Assembly (NCBI RefSeq): GCF_023276655.1
Contig: NZ_JALGRK010000001.1
Span: 1,073,501 to 1,137,500 of the forward strand
DNA length: 64,000 nt
Direction of reading: 5' to 3'
Origin: Olsenella intestinalis
Lineage (GTDB): Bacteria > Actinomycetota > Coriobacteriia > Coriobacteriales > Atopobiaceae
Under the pieces are notes generated by a model, which saw only the letters and a program-made list of their open reading frames with translations, searched no databases and had not been told where the DNA came from. Below are positions 1 to 8,130 of the stretch, piece by piece. Both the position numbers and the translations under genes were made by a program. The first letter of the stretch is position 1; every line of letters starts with the position of its first letter.

Positions 1-856
1 CGGAGTAGGTCGCGTCGGCGAACAGCGCGAGGCGGCGCAGCGGGATGCCATAGGCGCTCTCGATGGCGTCGAGGGTGCCGTAGCGCACGCTCGTGCGGAC
101 GACCGAGCAGATGCAGGCCAGCGAGCCGCAGGCGGCGCCCATCCAGGCGATGTCGTGGTTGCCCCACTGGACGTCGACGGAGGGGTGGCGCGACAGGTCG
201 TGCAGGACGCGGTCGGCATGCGGCCCGCGGTCGAAGATGTCGCCCACGACGTGCAGGCGGTCGACCGCGAGGCGCTTGATGAGGGTCGCGAGCGTCACGA
301 TGAAGTCGTCCGCGGCGCCCGTGGCCACGATCGACGCGAGGATCGACTGGTGGTACTCGTGGCGGACGCGCTCCTCGTCGCGCGTGGCGTGCATGAGCTC
401 GTCGAGGATGTAGGCGAACTCGGGCTCCATGGACTTGCGCACCTTGGATCGGGTGTACTTGCCCGCGATCCAGCGCGCGAGCCTCACGAGGCGGTAGAGC
501 GTAACGAGGTACCAGCCCTCCGTCGTAAGGCCGGCCGCCCGCACGCGCTCGAGCTTCTCGTGGGGGTAGTACACGAGGGTCCTCAGCTCCGCCTGGCCTA
601 GCTCGTCGAGCTCGCCCGAGAAGAGCACGCGTATCTGCTCGCGGATGACGCCGGAGCAGTTGTTGAGTATGTGCAGAAAGGCCTCGTGCTCGCCGTGGAT
701 GTCGCTCACGAAGTGCTCGGTTCCACGGGGCAGCGAGAGGATCGTCTCGAGGTTGATGATCTCGCTCACCGCTGCCTTGCGGTTGGGGAAGTCGCGGGCG
801 AGCAGCCTGCTGTACCTGAGGTCGAGGTCGCCTCGCTCTTCGCCGGTTGAGGTCAT
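1..856 (-). CDS. fbp: Fructose-1,6-bisphosphatase class III, N-terminal part (runs off left edge)
   Basis: The reverse strand is open from an ATG at 856 to the window edge, about 285 residues of a protein that is normally about 640-670 residues. It hydrolyses fructose-1,6-bisphosphate to fructose-6-phosphate in gluconeogenesis and is cytosolic. The metallophosphatase signature is visible: SDIHGEHEAF near residue 50, GDIFDRGP near residue 205 and WGNHDIAW near residue 235, which are the metal-binding and catalytic blocks of the class III (Firmicutes-type) enzyme. The start is supported by AAGGAG nine bases upstream. It is divergent from the EAL-domain gene, sharing the 857-1059 spacer. One copy of the repeated 10-mer lies inside it at 617-626. 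Family assignment is firm; the C-terminus is outside the window. Confidence 0.93.
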   Translation of the reverse strand, partial: MTSTGEERGDLDLRYSRLLARDFPNRKAAVSEIINLETILSLPRGTEHFVSDIHGEHEAFLHILNNCSGVIREQIRVLFSGELDELGQAELRTLVYYPHEKLERVRAAGLTTEGWYLVTLYRLVRLARWIAGKYTRSKVRKSMEPEFAYILDELMHATRDEERVRHEYHQSILASIVATGAADDFIVTLATLIKRLAVDRLHVVGDIFDRGPHADRVLHDLSRHPSVDVQWGNHDIAWMGAACGSLACICSVVRTSVRYGTLDAIESAYGIPLRRLALFADATYS

Positions 857-1059
857 GCGCGTCTCCTTGTCGTCGTTTCCGCAACCATTGTATGCATCGT
901 CACCCCTCGCCGCGAGGCCATCGCAAGGCCGTCGCGAAAGGCACCCTATCGGACGTGAGCGCGAGGTGCGGCCGCGCCGGGATGATCCGAGGTGCAAATG
1001 CGTATGCTAGTGGCTGTGAATCGGCACGTAGCCGCCGCATCCGTTCTGAGCGAGGGAGC

Positions 1060-4000
1060 ATGAGCGACCGCCATGACGTAGATTCGCGCCGCCATGAGCT
1101 CCTTCTGCATGGGCTCGGCCGGCTCGAGGACGGCGTCGTCCTCTTCGCCCTACGCGACGGTGCCATCCTGTATGCGAACAAGGGGCTCGTCGAGCTCTTC
1201 GGCTGCGAGGACCACGACGAGTTCGAGCAGCTCACGGGCGGCGTCATCGACGGGCTGGGCGAGCCTGCCGAGATCGAGCATGCCGTCGGCCAGGCCCGCG
1301 CCCAGGTCGAGCACGGGCGCGACTCGTTCTCCGTCGACCTGCGCATTCGCACGTCGCAGGGCGACCAGCGAATGGTCGTCGTGAGGGGGCGCCTCGAGGC
1401 CGACGACGAGCTCGGCAGCTGCGTCGTCGCGCTCTTCTCGCGCTTTGACGCTGGCGTCGACCTGCGAGGCGTCGACGGCCTCACCGGGCTTCCGAGGACG
1501 CACGCGTTCCTCAGCCGCGTGAGCGACGCGTTCTCGTCCGCCCGCGAGGCCGGAGGGGTGCCCGGCGGGACGATCGTCTTCTTCAACATCGTCAACTTCA
1601 AGGCCTACAACGTCGCCTACGGGCTCGACGCTGGCGACGTCTTCCTCATCAAGGTCGCCAACCGCGTGCGCTACACCTTCCCCGGTGACGTCGTGGGCCG
1701 CATCTCCGACGACCACTTCGCGGTCTACACGACGAGGGACGACGTGGACGAGCGCGTTCGTCGCGTGATCTCGCTGCTTGCGATCGACCACCCCGAGCTC
1801 CAGATCGAGATGAAGGCCGGTCTCTACCGCTGCGACGGCGACGCGACCGCCGGCGTCTCCTGCGACCGGGCGCGCCTGGCCTGTGACAGCATCAAGAACG
1901 AGGTGGGCGTCGGCGTCGCCGTCTACGACCCCGCCCTGAGCGAGCGCGTGGGGCTCCGCCGCTTCGCGAGCTGCACCATCGACGAGGCCATCGAGCGCGG
2001 CCACATCAAGGTCTACTTCCAGCCGGTCATACGCTCGCTTTCGGGCAACCTCTGCGGCCTCGAGGCGCTCGCGCGCTGGGACGACCCCGAGAGGGGGCTC
2101 CTCTCGCCCGGCGTCTTCATCGAGGAGCTCGAGAGCAGCCGCCAGATCGACAAGCTCGACTGCCATGTCGTCCACGAGGTGTGCCGCGCTTACCGCCAGC
2201 GCGCAGACGCCGGCGAGGTGCAGGTGCCCGTCTCGCTCAACCTCTCCCGCCTCGACTTCGCCCTGCGCGACATGTTCGAGGTCGTTGAGGCCGAGGTCAC
2301 GCGCTACGACGTCCCGCGTGACATGCTCCACATCGAGATCACCGAGAGCGTGCTCGTGAGCGACGGCATCCGCATGAGCGAGGTGATCCGGCGCTTCCGC
2401 GAGGCCGGCTTCCAGGTGTGGATGGACGACTTCGGCAGCGGCTACTCGTCGCTCAACGTCCTCAAGGACTACGAGTTCGACGAGCTCAAGATCGACATGG
2501 GCTTCCTCACGAGCTTCACCGAGCGCTCGCGCGACATCATCGCGTCGACGGTCGACATGGCCAAGACCATCGGCGTGCAGACGCTCGCCGAGGGCGTCGA
2601 GACGCAGGAGCAGTTCGAGTTCCTGCGCTCCATCGGCTGCGAGAAGGTCCAGGGCTACCTCTTCGGCGCGCCCCTTCCCTACGAGCGCACCATGGAGCAC
2701 TGCCGCAGCCTCGGCCTCAAGGTCGAGACCGCGGCCTGGCGCAACTACTTCGACGAGATCGGCCGCGTCGACCTCATGACCGACAAGTCGATGTGCCTCA
2801 TGGAGTTCGACGGGGAGGATTTCAGCATCCTCTTCTCCAACGAGGGCTACCGCAGAATCGTCTCGAGGCGCGAGACCGACAGCGTCTCCGACATCGAGGG
2901 TCACCTCAACGCCTCCACGTCCATCCTGCGCGAGAAGTTCATCGGCTTCGTCCAGACCCCCATCGCCACGGGCGAGGAGGAGGTCATCACCTACATCGAG
3001 CACGGCGACTACATCCGCTACACCTTCCGCCTCGTCGCGCAGAACGCCGGGCGTTACATGTTCTGCTGCTACGTCGCGAACATGTCGGCCGACACGTCGG
3101 TGCGCGCCCGCGAGAGCATGGACTTCGCCCTGCGTAGCCTCTACCTCCTCTACGACGCCGTCTACCTGATCTCGATCGCGACCAGGAACATCCAGGCGCT
3201 GCTCTCCGGTGCTGTGGCGTCGGGTCCCTCGCCGGACGAGCAGAGCCTCGCCGATGCCGCGAGGCGCTTCCTGGAGGAGGTGTTCCCCGAGGACCGGCAG
3301 CGCTTTGCCCAGTTCTCCGATCCCGACAGCGCCATGGAGCGCCTGAACGCCGCCCGCGACGGCAAGTGCATGGCCTACTTCCGCATCCGTGGCGCGCACG
3401 GCACCTACTCGTGGAAGCTCTTCACGCTCGCGCGCGCGCTCGACGAGGACGACATGCTGCTCCTCAGCATCCAGACGTCGGCCATCAACGACCGCGAGGC
3501 GTTCGAGTTCGTCGCCGCGAGCACGGGCCTCTCGGCGTCAGGAGAGTCCTCCATGGCCCCAGAGCTTCTCTGGGACAACCTTATGCTCGGGACGCACGTC
3601 AAGTACTTCTGGAAGGACAGAGAGCGTCGCTTCGTGGGCGCAAGCAGGTCGTTCCTCGAGTTCTATGGCTTCGCATCGCTTGACGAGATCGTGGGCAAGA
3701 CCGACGAGGACATGGGCTGGCACGTCGACAACGAGCCGTTCCGCGATGACGAGCTTGCCGTGATCGAGGAGGGCAAGCGCTTCTTCGACGCCCCCGGCAA
3801 GTGCATCGTGCGCGGCGTGGTCCACAACATCGTCGCCAACAAGTTCCCCCTCTACCAGGACGGCAAGGTGGTGGGCCTCATCGGCTACTTCGTCGACGCC
3901 GACGCGATGCCCGTCAACCAGCCGCAGCTTGCCGACGTCGGCGTCGTCGACGTCGTCACGGGCGTGACGAGCGCGCGCGGGCTCTGGGAGACCATGCTCG

Positions 4001-4404
4001 CCTACACCGAGGACTACTTCGTGCACGGATCTCGCTTCGCGACGATCGTCATCGCGGCCGCCGAGTACCTGCGCCTGTGCGACGAGTACGGAGACGATGT
4101 CGGCAAGCGGTTCCTCAGGGAGGCCTCGGAGAGGCTCGCGGCGCTCGCGGGGGCCAGCGCGACCGTCGCGCGCCTGTACGGCTCTGCCTTCGTGATCCTC
4201 ATGAAGTACGAGGCGATGGGGGAGGTCGAGCGCACGGCGCAGGCAGCGTGTGACGCCGTCTCCGACATACGCGAGGTCGCGGGCATCAGCTGCACCGTGC
4301 GTGCCCGCGCCGGCATTGCCTACGAGGACGAGGCGACGACCGTCGACGGCCTCGTCAACCTTGCCGTCGAGCGGGCTCAGCGCGGATCGACCTTAAAGCC
4401 GTGA
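1060..4404 (+). CDS. Multidomain PAS - degenerate GGDEF - EAL - PAS - degenerate GGDEF c-di-GMP phosphodiesterase
   Basis: A 1114-residue soluble signalling protein with no membrane segment. Approximate order: PAS-like sensor 10-115; GGDEF-fold domain 135-290 whose active-site loop reads ISDDH rather than GGDEF, so cyclase activity is unlikely; EAL domain 305-555; an unassigned middle 560-840 that may hold another PAS-like fold; a clear PAS 845-950; and a second GGDEF-like remnant 965-1114 with no motif. The EAL catalytic set looks intact: EALARW near 334, NLSRLDF, ITESVL, MDDFGSGYSS near 456, DELKID, AEGVET near 510 and QGYLFGAPLP. It should therefore hydrolyse c-di-GMP, possibly under control of the GGDEF-like and PAS modules. 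I chose the start at 1060 because the protein homology begins there; an in-frame upstream extension to 847 runs back across the fbp promoter. No partner cyclase is seen in this window. Confidence 0.85.
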   Translation: MSDRHDVDSRRHELLLHGLGRLEDGVVLFALRDGAILYANKGLVELFGCEDHDEFEQLTGGVIDGLGEPAEIEHAVGQARAQVEHGRDSFSVDLRIRTSQGDQRMVVVRGRLEADDELGSCVVALFSRFDAGVDLRGVDGLTGLPRTHAFLSRVSDAFSSAREAGGVPGGTIVFFNIVNFKAYNVAYGLDAGDVFLIKVANRVRYTFPGDVVGRISDDHFAVYTTRDDVDERVRRVISLLAIDHPELQIEMKAGLYRCDGDATAGVSCDRARLACDSIKNEVGVGVAVYDPALSERVGLRRFASCTIDEAIERGHIKVYFQPVIRSLSGNLCGLEALARWDDPERGLLSPGVFIEELESSRQIDKLDCHVVHEVCRAYRQRADAGEVQVPVSLNLSRLDFALRDMFEVVEAEVTRYDVPRDMLHIEITESVLVSDGIRMSEVIRRFREAGFQVWMDDFGSGYSSLNVLKDYEFDELKIDMGFLTSFTERSRDIIASTVDMAKTIGVQTLAEGVETQEQFEFLRSIGCEKVQGYLFGAPLPYERTMEHCRSLGLKVETAAWRNYFDEIGRVDLMTDKSMCLMEFDGEDFSILFSNEGYRRIVSRRETDSVSDIEGHLNASTSILREKFIGFVQTPIATGEEEVITYIEHGDYIRYTFRLVAQNAGRYMFCCYVANMSADTSVRARESMDFALRSLYLLYDAVYLISIATRNIQALLSGAVASGPSPDEQSLADAARRFLEEVFPEDRQRFAQFSDPDSAMERLNAARDGKCMAYFRIRGAHGTYSWKLFTLARALDEDDMLLLSIQTSAINDREAFEFVAASTGLSASGESSMAPELLWDNLMLGTHVKYFWKDRERRFVGASRSFLEFYGFASLDEIVGKTDEDMGWHVDNEPFRDDELAVIEEGKRFFDAPGKCIVRGVVHNIVANKFPLYQDGKVVGLIGYFVDADAMPVNQPQLADVGVVDVVTGVTSARGLWETMLAYTEDYFVHGSRFATIVIAAAEYLRLCDEYGDDVGKRFLREASERLAALAGASATVARLYGSAFVILMKYEAMGEVERTAQAACDAVSDIREVAGISCTVRARAGIAYEDEATTVDGLVNLAVERAQRGSTLKP

Positions 4405-4611
4405 CGGATTCGGCCACGAACTGTGGATTCGGCCGCGACGCCCTGTCCCGGATGCTCCGGGGCGGGGCGCTCTTCTTGGTTGCGCCGTTGCGGCGACGCG
4501 CCCGCGGCGGATGGGCACGCCTGCCCGCCCGCGGCGGAATGTGTGCCGTTTGTGCCCCTCTGAAAGATCTCGGTTGCGTGGCTCTGGCGATGTGGTTAAC
4601 TTGTCTGCGAG

Positions 4612-4640
4612 GGTATAACAAAAACATACCAAGTCATACC
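4612..4640. promoter_or_regulatory. Candidate operator/promoter of the RelB-like gene
   Basis: GGTAT (4612-4616) and ATACC (4626-4630) form an inverted repeat with a 9-base spacer, and a second ATACC follows at 4636-4640. A good -10 hexamer, TATAAC (4613-4618), overlaps the first arm. This is what an autoregulatory site for a ribbon-helix-helix antitoxin looks like, 25-50 bases before the start codon. Inference only. Confidence 0.45.
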
Positions 4641-4663
4641 TCAAACGTAGCAATGGGGGACCC

Positions 4664-4864
4664 ATGAAAGAGAAGATGACCCCTATCGTGGCCAAGGTGA
4701 TGCCGTCCGAGAAGGACCGGTTCTTCGAGGCCACGGAACAAATCGGCACCACACCCTCCAATGCGATCCGCATGTTCATTGCGGCGTTCAACAGGACGGG
4801 GACCTTCCCGTTCGAGATCGTGGCGCCCGATCGGGTGGATTCAAAGGGCGCCGGCGCCGCCTAG
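4664..4864 (+). CDS. RelB/DinJ-family antitoxin, apparently orphan
   Basis: 66 residues. The segment around TPSNAIRMFIAAFNRTG followed by PFEI matches the RelB/DinJ pattern (S/T-x-AIRMF...R-x-G-x-PFE), in which an N-terminal ribbon-helix-helix binds the operator and the rest would neutralise a RelE/YafQ mRNA interferase. The start ATG follows a GGGGGA ribosome site. No toxin gene follows: after the stop there are 137 bases with no plausible ORF, then the DUF362 gene on the same strand. It could be a solitary regulator, a remnant of a TA pair, or pair with a toxin elsewhere. The N-terminal strand is shorter than in typical DinJ. Confidence 0.7.
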   Translation: MKEKMTPIVAKVMPSEKDRFFEATEQIGTTPSNAIRMFIAAFNRTGTFPFEIVAPDRVDSKGAGAA

Positions 4865-4884
4865 GGACGTCAGCCAGGGACGTC
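4863..4884. repeat. Short tandem repeat after relB
   Basis: AGGGACGTC occurs at 4863-4871 and 4876-4884 (13-base period), starting inside the relB stop codon and lying 60 bases before a copy of the repeated 10-mer. Confidence 0.6.
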
Positions 4885-4946
4885 GCCTGTGACGGCGCGA
4901 GCCGGGCACCTTTCGCCGAACGGCGGGGCCGCGAGCGTAGGTACAG

Positions 4947-4956
4947 GCTCTTCTCG
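4947..4956 (-). repeat. Intergenic copy of the 10-mer CGAGAAGAGC
   Basis: GCTCTTCTCG on the plus strand, preceded by CAG so the extended form CGAGAAGAGCCTG is kept. It lies in the promoter region of the DUF362 gene. Confidence 0.9.
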
Positions 4957-5001
4957 GCAGGTAGACTGCAGTGTTGTGTGCAGTCATTCTGAGGAGGTCC
5001 C

Positions 5002-5997
5002 ATGCAGGAGAATCCGCGTCCGGGTACCGGCGGCGAGCGCTTCGTGCGCTATGGCGAGCGCACCGGCAACGAGTCGATCGTCTACTTCACCCGCGACCTC
5101 TCGGCGGCGGGCCTTCGCAAGGCGTACGCCAAGGTGAACGGCACCATTGGGGGCCGCGTGGGCATCAAGCTGCACACGGGCGAGAAGAACGGCCCCAACA
5201 TCATCCCGCGCGCGTGGGTGCGCGAGCTGGTGGAGCAGGACCTGCCGGGCGCGCACATCATCGAGACCAACACGTACTACGAGGGCGACCGCTACACCAC
5301 CGAGCAGCACCGCGAGACGCTGGCGGTCAACGGCTGGGACTTCTGCCCCGTGGACATCATCGACGACAAGGGCACGACCGACCTGCCCGTCGAGGGCGGG
5401 AAGTGGTTCGACCACATGACGGTGGGCGAGGGCCTTCTGGACTACGACTCGATGGTCACGCTCACGCACTTCAAGGGTCACATGATGGGCGGCTTCGGCG
5501 GCTCGAACAAGAACATCGGCATCGGCTGCGCGGACGGGCGCATCGGCAAGAAGGCGATCCACTCGTACCCCGACGGAGGGCAGTGGAGCATCGCGACCGA
5601 GGAGCTCATGGAGCGCATCAGCGAGTCGACCAAGGCGACCATCGACCACTTCGGCAGGCGCGTCTGCTACGTCAACGTCATGCGCAACATGTCGGTCTCG
5701 TGCGACTGCGAGGGCACCTCGGCGGAGCCCGTCGTGACGCCCAACGTGGGCATCCTCGCGTCGATGGACATCGTGGCGATCGACCAGGCGTGCGTGGACA
5801 TCGTCTACGCGATGCGCGAGGACGAGCACCACGACCTCGTGGAGCGCATCGAGACCCGCCACGGCCTGCGCCAGCTTACCTACATGCAGGAGCTCGGCAT
5901 GGGCAACGTGCGCTACGTGCTGGTCGACCTCGACCACGGCGAGGCGCGCATGGACGTGGCCGACGCGGTGCGCGACCTGGAGCCCTTCTCGGGCTAG
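5002..5997 (+). CDS. DUF362 domain-containing protein
   Basis: 331 residues, cytosolic. The central part (VGIKLHTGEKNGPNIIP, LTHFKGHMMGGFGGSNKN, IGIGCADGRIGKKAIH) is characteristic of DUF362, a family often found with or fused to [4Fe-4S] ferredoxin modules. Here there is no CxxCxxC ferredoxin cluster, only scattered cysteines such as those in SVSCDCEG. The biochemical role of the family is not settled and I do not assign one. The start ATG is preceded by GAGGAGG. It stands alone, with the antitoxin gene upstream on the same strand and engB convergent downstream. A 10-mer copy follows the stop by 11 bases. Confidence 0.8.
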   Translation: MQENPRPGTGGERFVRYGERTGNESIVYFTRDLSAAGLRKAYAKVNGTIGGRVGIKLHTGEKNGPNIIPRAWVRELVEQDLPGAHIIETNTYYEGDRYTTEQHRETLAVNGWDFCPVDIIDDKGTTDLPVEGGKWFDHMTVGEGLLDYDSMVTLTHFKGHMMGGFGGSNKNIGIGCADGRIGKKAIHSYPDGGQWSIATEELMERISESTKATIDHFGRRVCYVNVMRNMSVSCDCEGTSAEPVVTPNVGILASMDIVAIDQACVDIVYAMREDEHHDLVERIETRHGLRQLTYMQELGMGNVRYVLVDLDHGEARMDVADAVRDLEPFSG

Positions 5998-6008
5998 CCT
6001 CGCGCGGG

Positions 6009-6018
6009 CGAGAAGAGC
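6009..6018 (+). repeat. Intergenic copy of the 10-mer CGAGAAGAGC
   Basis: Extended form CGAGAAGAGCCTGCG, 11 bases after the DUF362 stop. The flanking bases on both sides are the same as at 19777. Confidence 0.9.
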
Positions 6019-6022
6019 CTGC

Positions 6023-6098
6023 GCCGTTGCTAGGGGCAGGCGCCGTGCCAGGGGCGTGCGGCCGTGCCAGGGGCGTGCGGCCGTGCTAGAGGCAGGCG
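6023..6098. repeat. 19-bp tandem repeat at the convergent DUF362/engB junction
   Basis: Two identical 19-base units (6042-6060 and 6061-6079; unit begins GCCGTGCCAGGGG) are flanked by degenerate units at 6023-6041 and 6080-6098. The last unit runs through the engB stop codon into its final codons, so the array has extended to the 3' end of the gene. Confidence 0.75.
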
Positions 6099-6673
6099 TC
6101 CTCGATGGTGCGGCGCAGCTCGTCGATGCCGGTGCCCTTCTCGGACGAGGTGACGATCATCTGGTCCTTGGAGAGGCCGAACTGGCGGGAGAGGCTGGCG
6201 AGCTGCTGCATCTGCTTGTTGCGGCTCAGCTTGTCGGCCTTGGTGAGCGCCACCACGAAGGGCAGCTCCGCCTCGATGAGGAACGCGAGCATCTCCTGGT
6301 CGAGCTTCTGCGCGTCGTGGCGGATGTCGACGAGGGCGACCACGAGGTTGAAGCTGCGCTCCTGCTCGAAGTAGCCGCCGATGAGGTCGGCCCAGCGCTG
6401 CTTCTCGGAGCGGGAGACCTTGGCGAAGCCGTAGCCCGGCAGGTCGACGAAGCGAACGCCGTCGACGTCGAAGAAGTTGATGTTGGCGGTCTTTCCCGGC
6501 TGGCTCGAGACCTTGGCGAGCTGCTTGCGGCCGATGAGCTTGTTGAGCAGGGAGGACTTGCCCACGTTGGAGCGCCCGACGAAGGAGACCTCGGGGGTGG
6601 TGGGCTCGGGAAGCTGGGCCACGGTGCCATAGGACGCCTCGAAGCGCGCGGTCTCGTACTTGAGTCTGGCCAT
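6086..6673 (-). CDS. engB: Ribosome biogenesis GTP-binding protein YihA/YsxC (EngB)
   Basis: 195 residues, the usual length. This TRAFAC GTPase is needed for late assembly of the large ribosomal subunit. G motifs are present in order: G1 GRSNVGKSS, the switch region with PGKTANINFF, G3 DLPGYG, G4 TKADK and G5 SSEKGTG. The start was placed at 6673 because a GGAGGAG ribosome site sits just upstream and the EngB fold begins there. An in-frame extension to 6745 would enter the proA promoter region and adds no conserved residues. The gene is divergent from proA and convergent with the DUF362 gene. Confidence 0.95.
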   Translation of the reverse strand: MARLKYETARFEASYGTVAQLPEPTTPEVSFVGRSNVGKSSLLNKLIGRKQLAKVSSQPGKTANINFFDVDGVRFVDLPGYGFAKVSRSEKQRWADLIGGYFEQERSFNLVVALVDIRHDAQKLDQEMLAFLIEAELPFVVALTKADKLSRNKQMQQLASLSRQFGLSKDQMIVTSSEKGTGIDELRRTIEDACL

Positions 6674-6786
6674 CTCTCCTCCAGGGACGTGGGTTTCCGC
6701 TTGATTGTACCCGAGGCCTCGCGCGCGCACGGGCGACCCGGACACGCTACACTAAGCACCCAAGACACGAGGAGATTGGTGGTCGC

Positions 6787-8085
6787 ATGGACGTCAGGAA
6801 CCAGATTCACGAGATGAAGCTCGCGGCGCCGACGATGGCGGCGTCTTCGATCGAGAGCCGCAACCGCGCGCTCGCGCTCGTCGCCGAGGCGCTCGAGGCC
6901 AAGCGCGACGCGATCTTCTCGGCGAACGAGAGGGACCTGGCGGCCGCCGCCGAGGCGGGCGTCGCGGCCACGGTCCAGAAGAGGCTTCGCTTCGACGAGG
7001 GCAAGCTCGCCGACTGCATCGAGGGGCTGCGCCAGCTGGCCGCCCTCGAGGATCCCGTGGGGCGCGTGCTTCTGGCCCGCGAGCTGGACGAGGGGCTCGT
7101 CCTGCGTCGCGTGACCTGCCCGATCGGCGTGATCGGCGTCATCTTCGAGGCGCGCCCCGACGCGCTCGTGCAGATCTCGTCGCTGTGCATCAAGAGCGGC
7201 AACTGCGCGGTGCTCAAGGGCGGGCGCGAGACGGCCAACACCAACCGCGTGCTGTTCGAGGCGATCCGCGCCGCCGCCGTCGAGGCGGGGCTGCCGGAGA
7301 GCGCCCTGCTCCAGGCCGAGCTGCACAGCGAGATCGACGAGCTGCTGGGCTGCGACGAGGACGTCGACCTGCTGATCCCGCGCGGCTCCAACGAGTTCGT
7401 GCGCTACATCATGGAGCACACGCGCATCCCGGTGATGGGTCACTCCTCCGGCGTCTGCCACGTGTACGTGGACGCGGACGCCGACCTGGACGAGGCCGTC
7501 TCGATCGTGGTCGACGCGAAGACCCAGTACCCGGCCGTCTGCAACGCGGCGGAGACGCTGCTCGTCGACCGCGCGGTGGCGGCTGAGTTTCTGCCGCGCG
7601 TGGCCGCAGCGCTGGGCGAGAAGGGAGCCCGCCTTCGCGGCACTGCCGAGGTGTGTGCTCTTCTCGGCGGCGTGGAGGGCATCGAGCCCGTGGAGGAGAT
7701 GGCGGCCGACGAGTTCTCGACCGAGTACGGCGACTACGTCATGAGCTGCGCGGTTGTGGACGGCGTGCGCGAGGCCGTGGCGCACGTGAACCGCTACGGG
7801 TCGCACCACACCGACGCGATCGTCACCGAGAGCGACGAGGCGGCCGAGTACTTCATGCAGATGGTCGACTCGGCGGGGGTGTACCGCAACTGCTCGACGC
7901 GCTTCGCGGACGGCTTCCGCTACGGCTTCGGCGCCGAGGTGGGCATCAGCACCGGCAAGCTGCACGCGCGCGGCCCCGTGGGGCTCGAGGGCCTCGTGAC
8001 GTACAAGTACCGCCTGGTGGGCGACGGTCACGTGGTGGCCGACTACGCCTCCGGCGCGCGCTCCTTCCACTACCGCGAGCTGTAG
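6787..8085 (+). CDS. proA: Glutamate-5-semialdehyde dehydrogenase (gamma-glutamyl phosphate reductase)
   Basis: 432 residues, cytosolic. It catalyses NADPH-dependent reduction of gamma-glutamyl phosphate to glutamate semialdehyde, the second step of proline synthesis. The aldehyde-dehydrogenase-type fold shows IGVIGVIFEARPD, KSGNCAVLKGGRE, and the nucleophilic cysteine in YPAVCNAAE near residue 240. No proB (glutamate 5-kinase) is adjacent, which is unusual because the two are normally paired. A 10-mer copy at 7657 is encoded as Ala-Leu-Leu with GCT CTT CTC, codons uncommon in this gene. Confidence 0.95.
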   Translation: MDVRNQIHEMKLAAPTMAASSIESRNRALALVAEALEAKRDAIFSANERDLAAAAEAGVAATVQKRLRFDEGKLADCIEGLRQLAALEDPVGRVLLARELDEGLVLRRVTCPIGVIGVIFEARPDALVQISSLCIKSGNCAVLKGGRETANTNRVLFEAIRAAAVEAGLPESALLQAELHSEIDELLGCDEDVDLLIPRGSNEFVRYIMEHTRIPVMGHSSGVCHVYVDADADLDEAVSIVVDAKTQYPAVCNAAETLLVDRAVAAEFLPRVAAALGEKGARLRGTAEVCALLGGVEGIEPVEEMAADEFSTEYGDYVMSCAVVDGVREAVAHVNRYGSHHTDAIVTESDEAAEYFMQMVDSAGVYRNCSTRFADGFRYGFGAEVGISTGKLHARGPVGLEGLVTYKYRLVGDGHVVADYASGARSFHYREL

Positions 8086-8130
8086 CGGCAAGGCGGGCGA
8101 CGATCGTGACGAGCGGGGCGTCGAGGCGCC

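Noticed and set aside
93-601. Two plus-strand open frames at the left edge
   Set aside because: They are shadows of fbp on the minus strand, whose translation has unmistakable phosphatase motifs; the plus-strand products are Arg/Ser-rich with no homology pattern.
1150-3399. A 749-codon minus-strand frame opposite the EAL gene
   Set aside because: The plus-strand gene has intact EAL and PAS motifs; the minus frame has no motif and is a high-GC artefact.
4447-4461. CCCGGATGCTCCGGG hairpin after the EAL gene as a terminator
   Set aside because: The stem is only six bases with no U-run and other direct repeats nearby confuse the picture; not strong enough to annotate.
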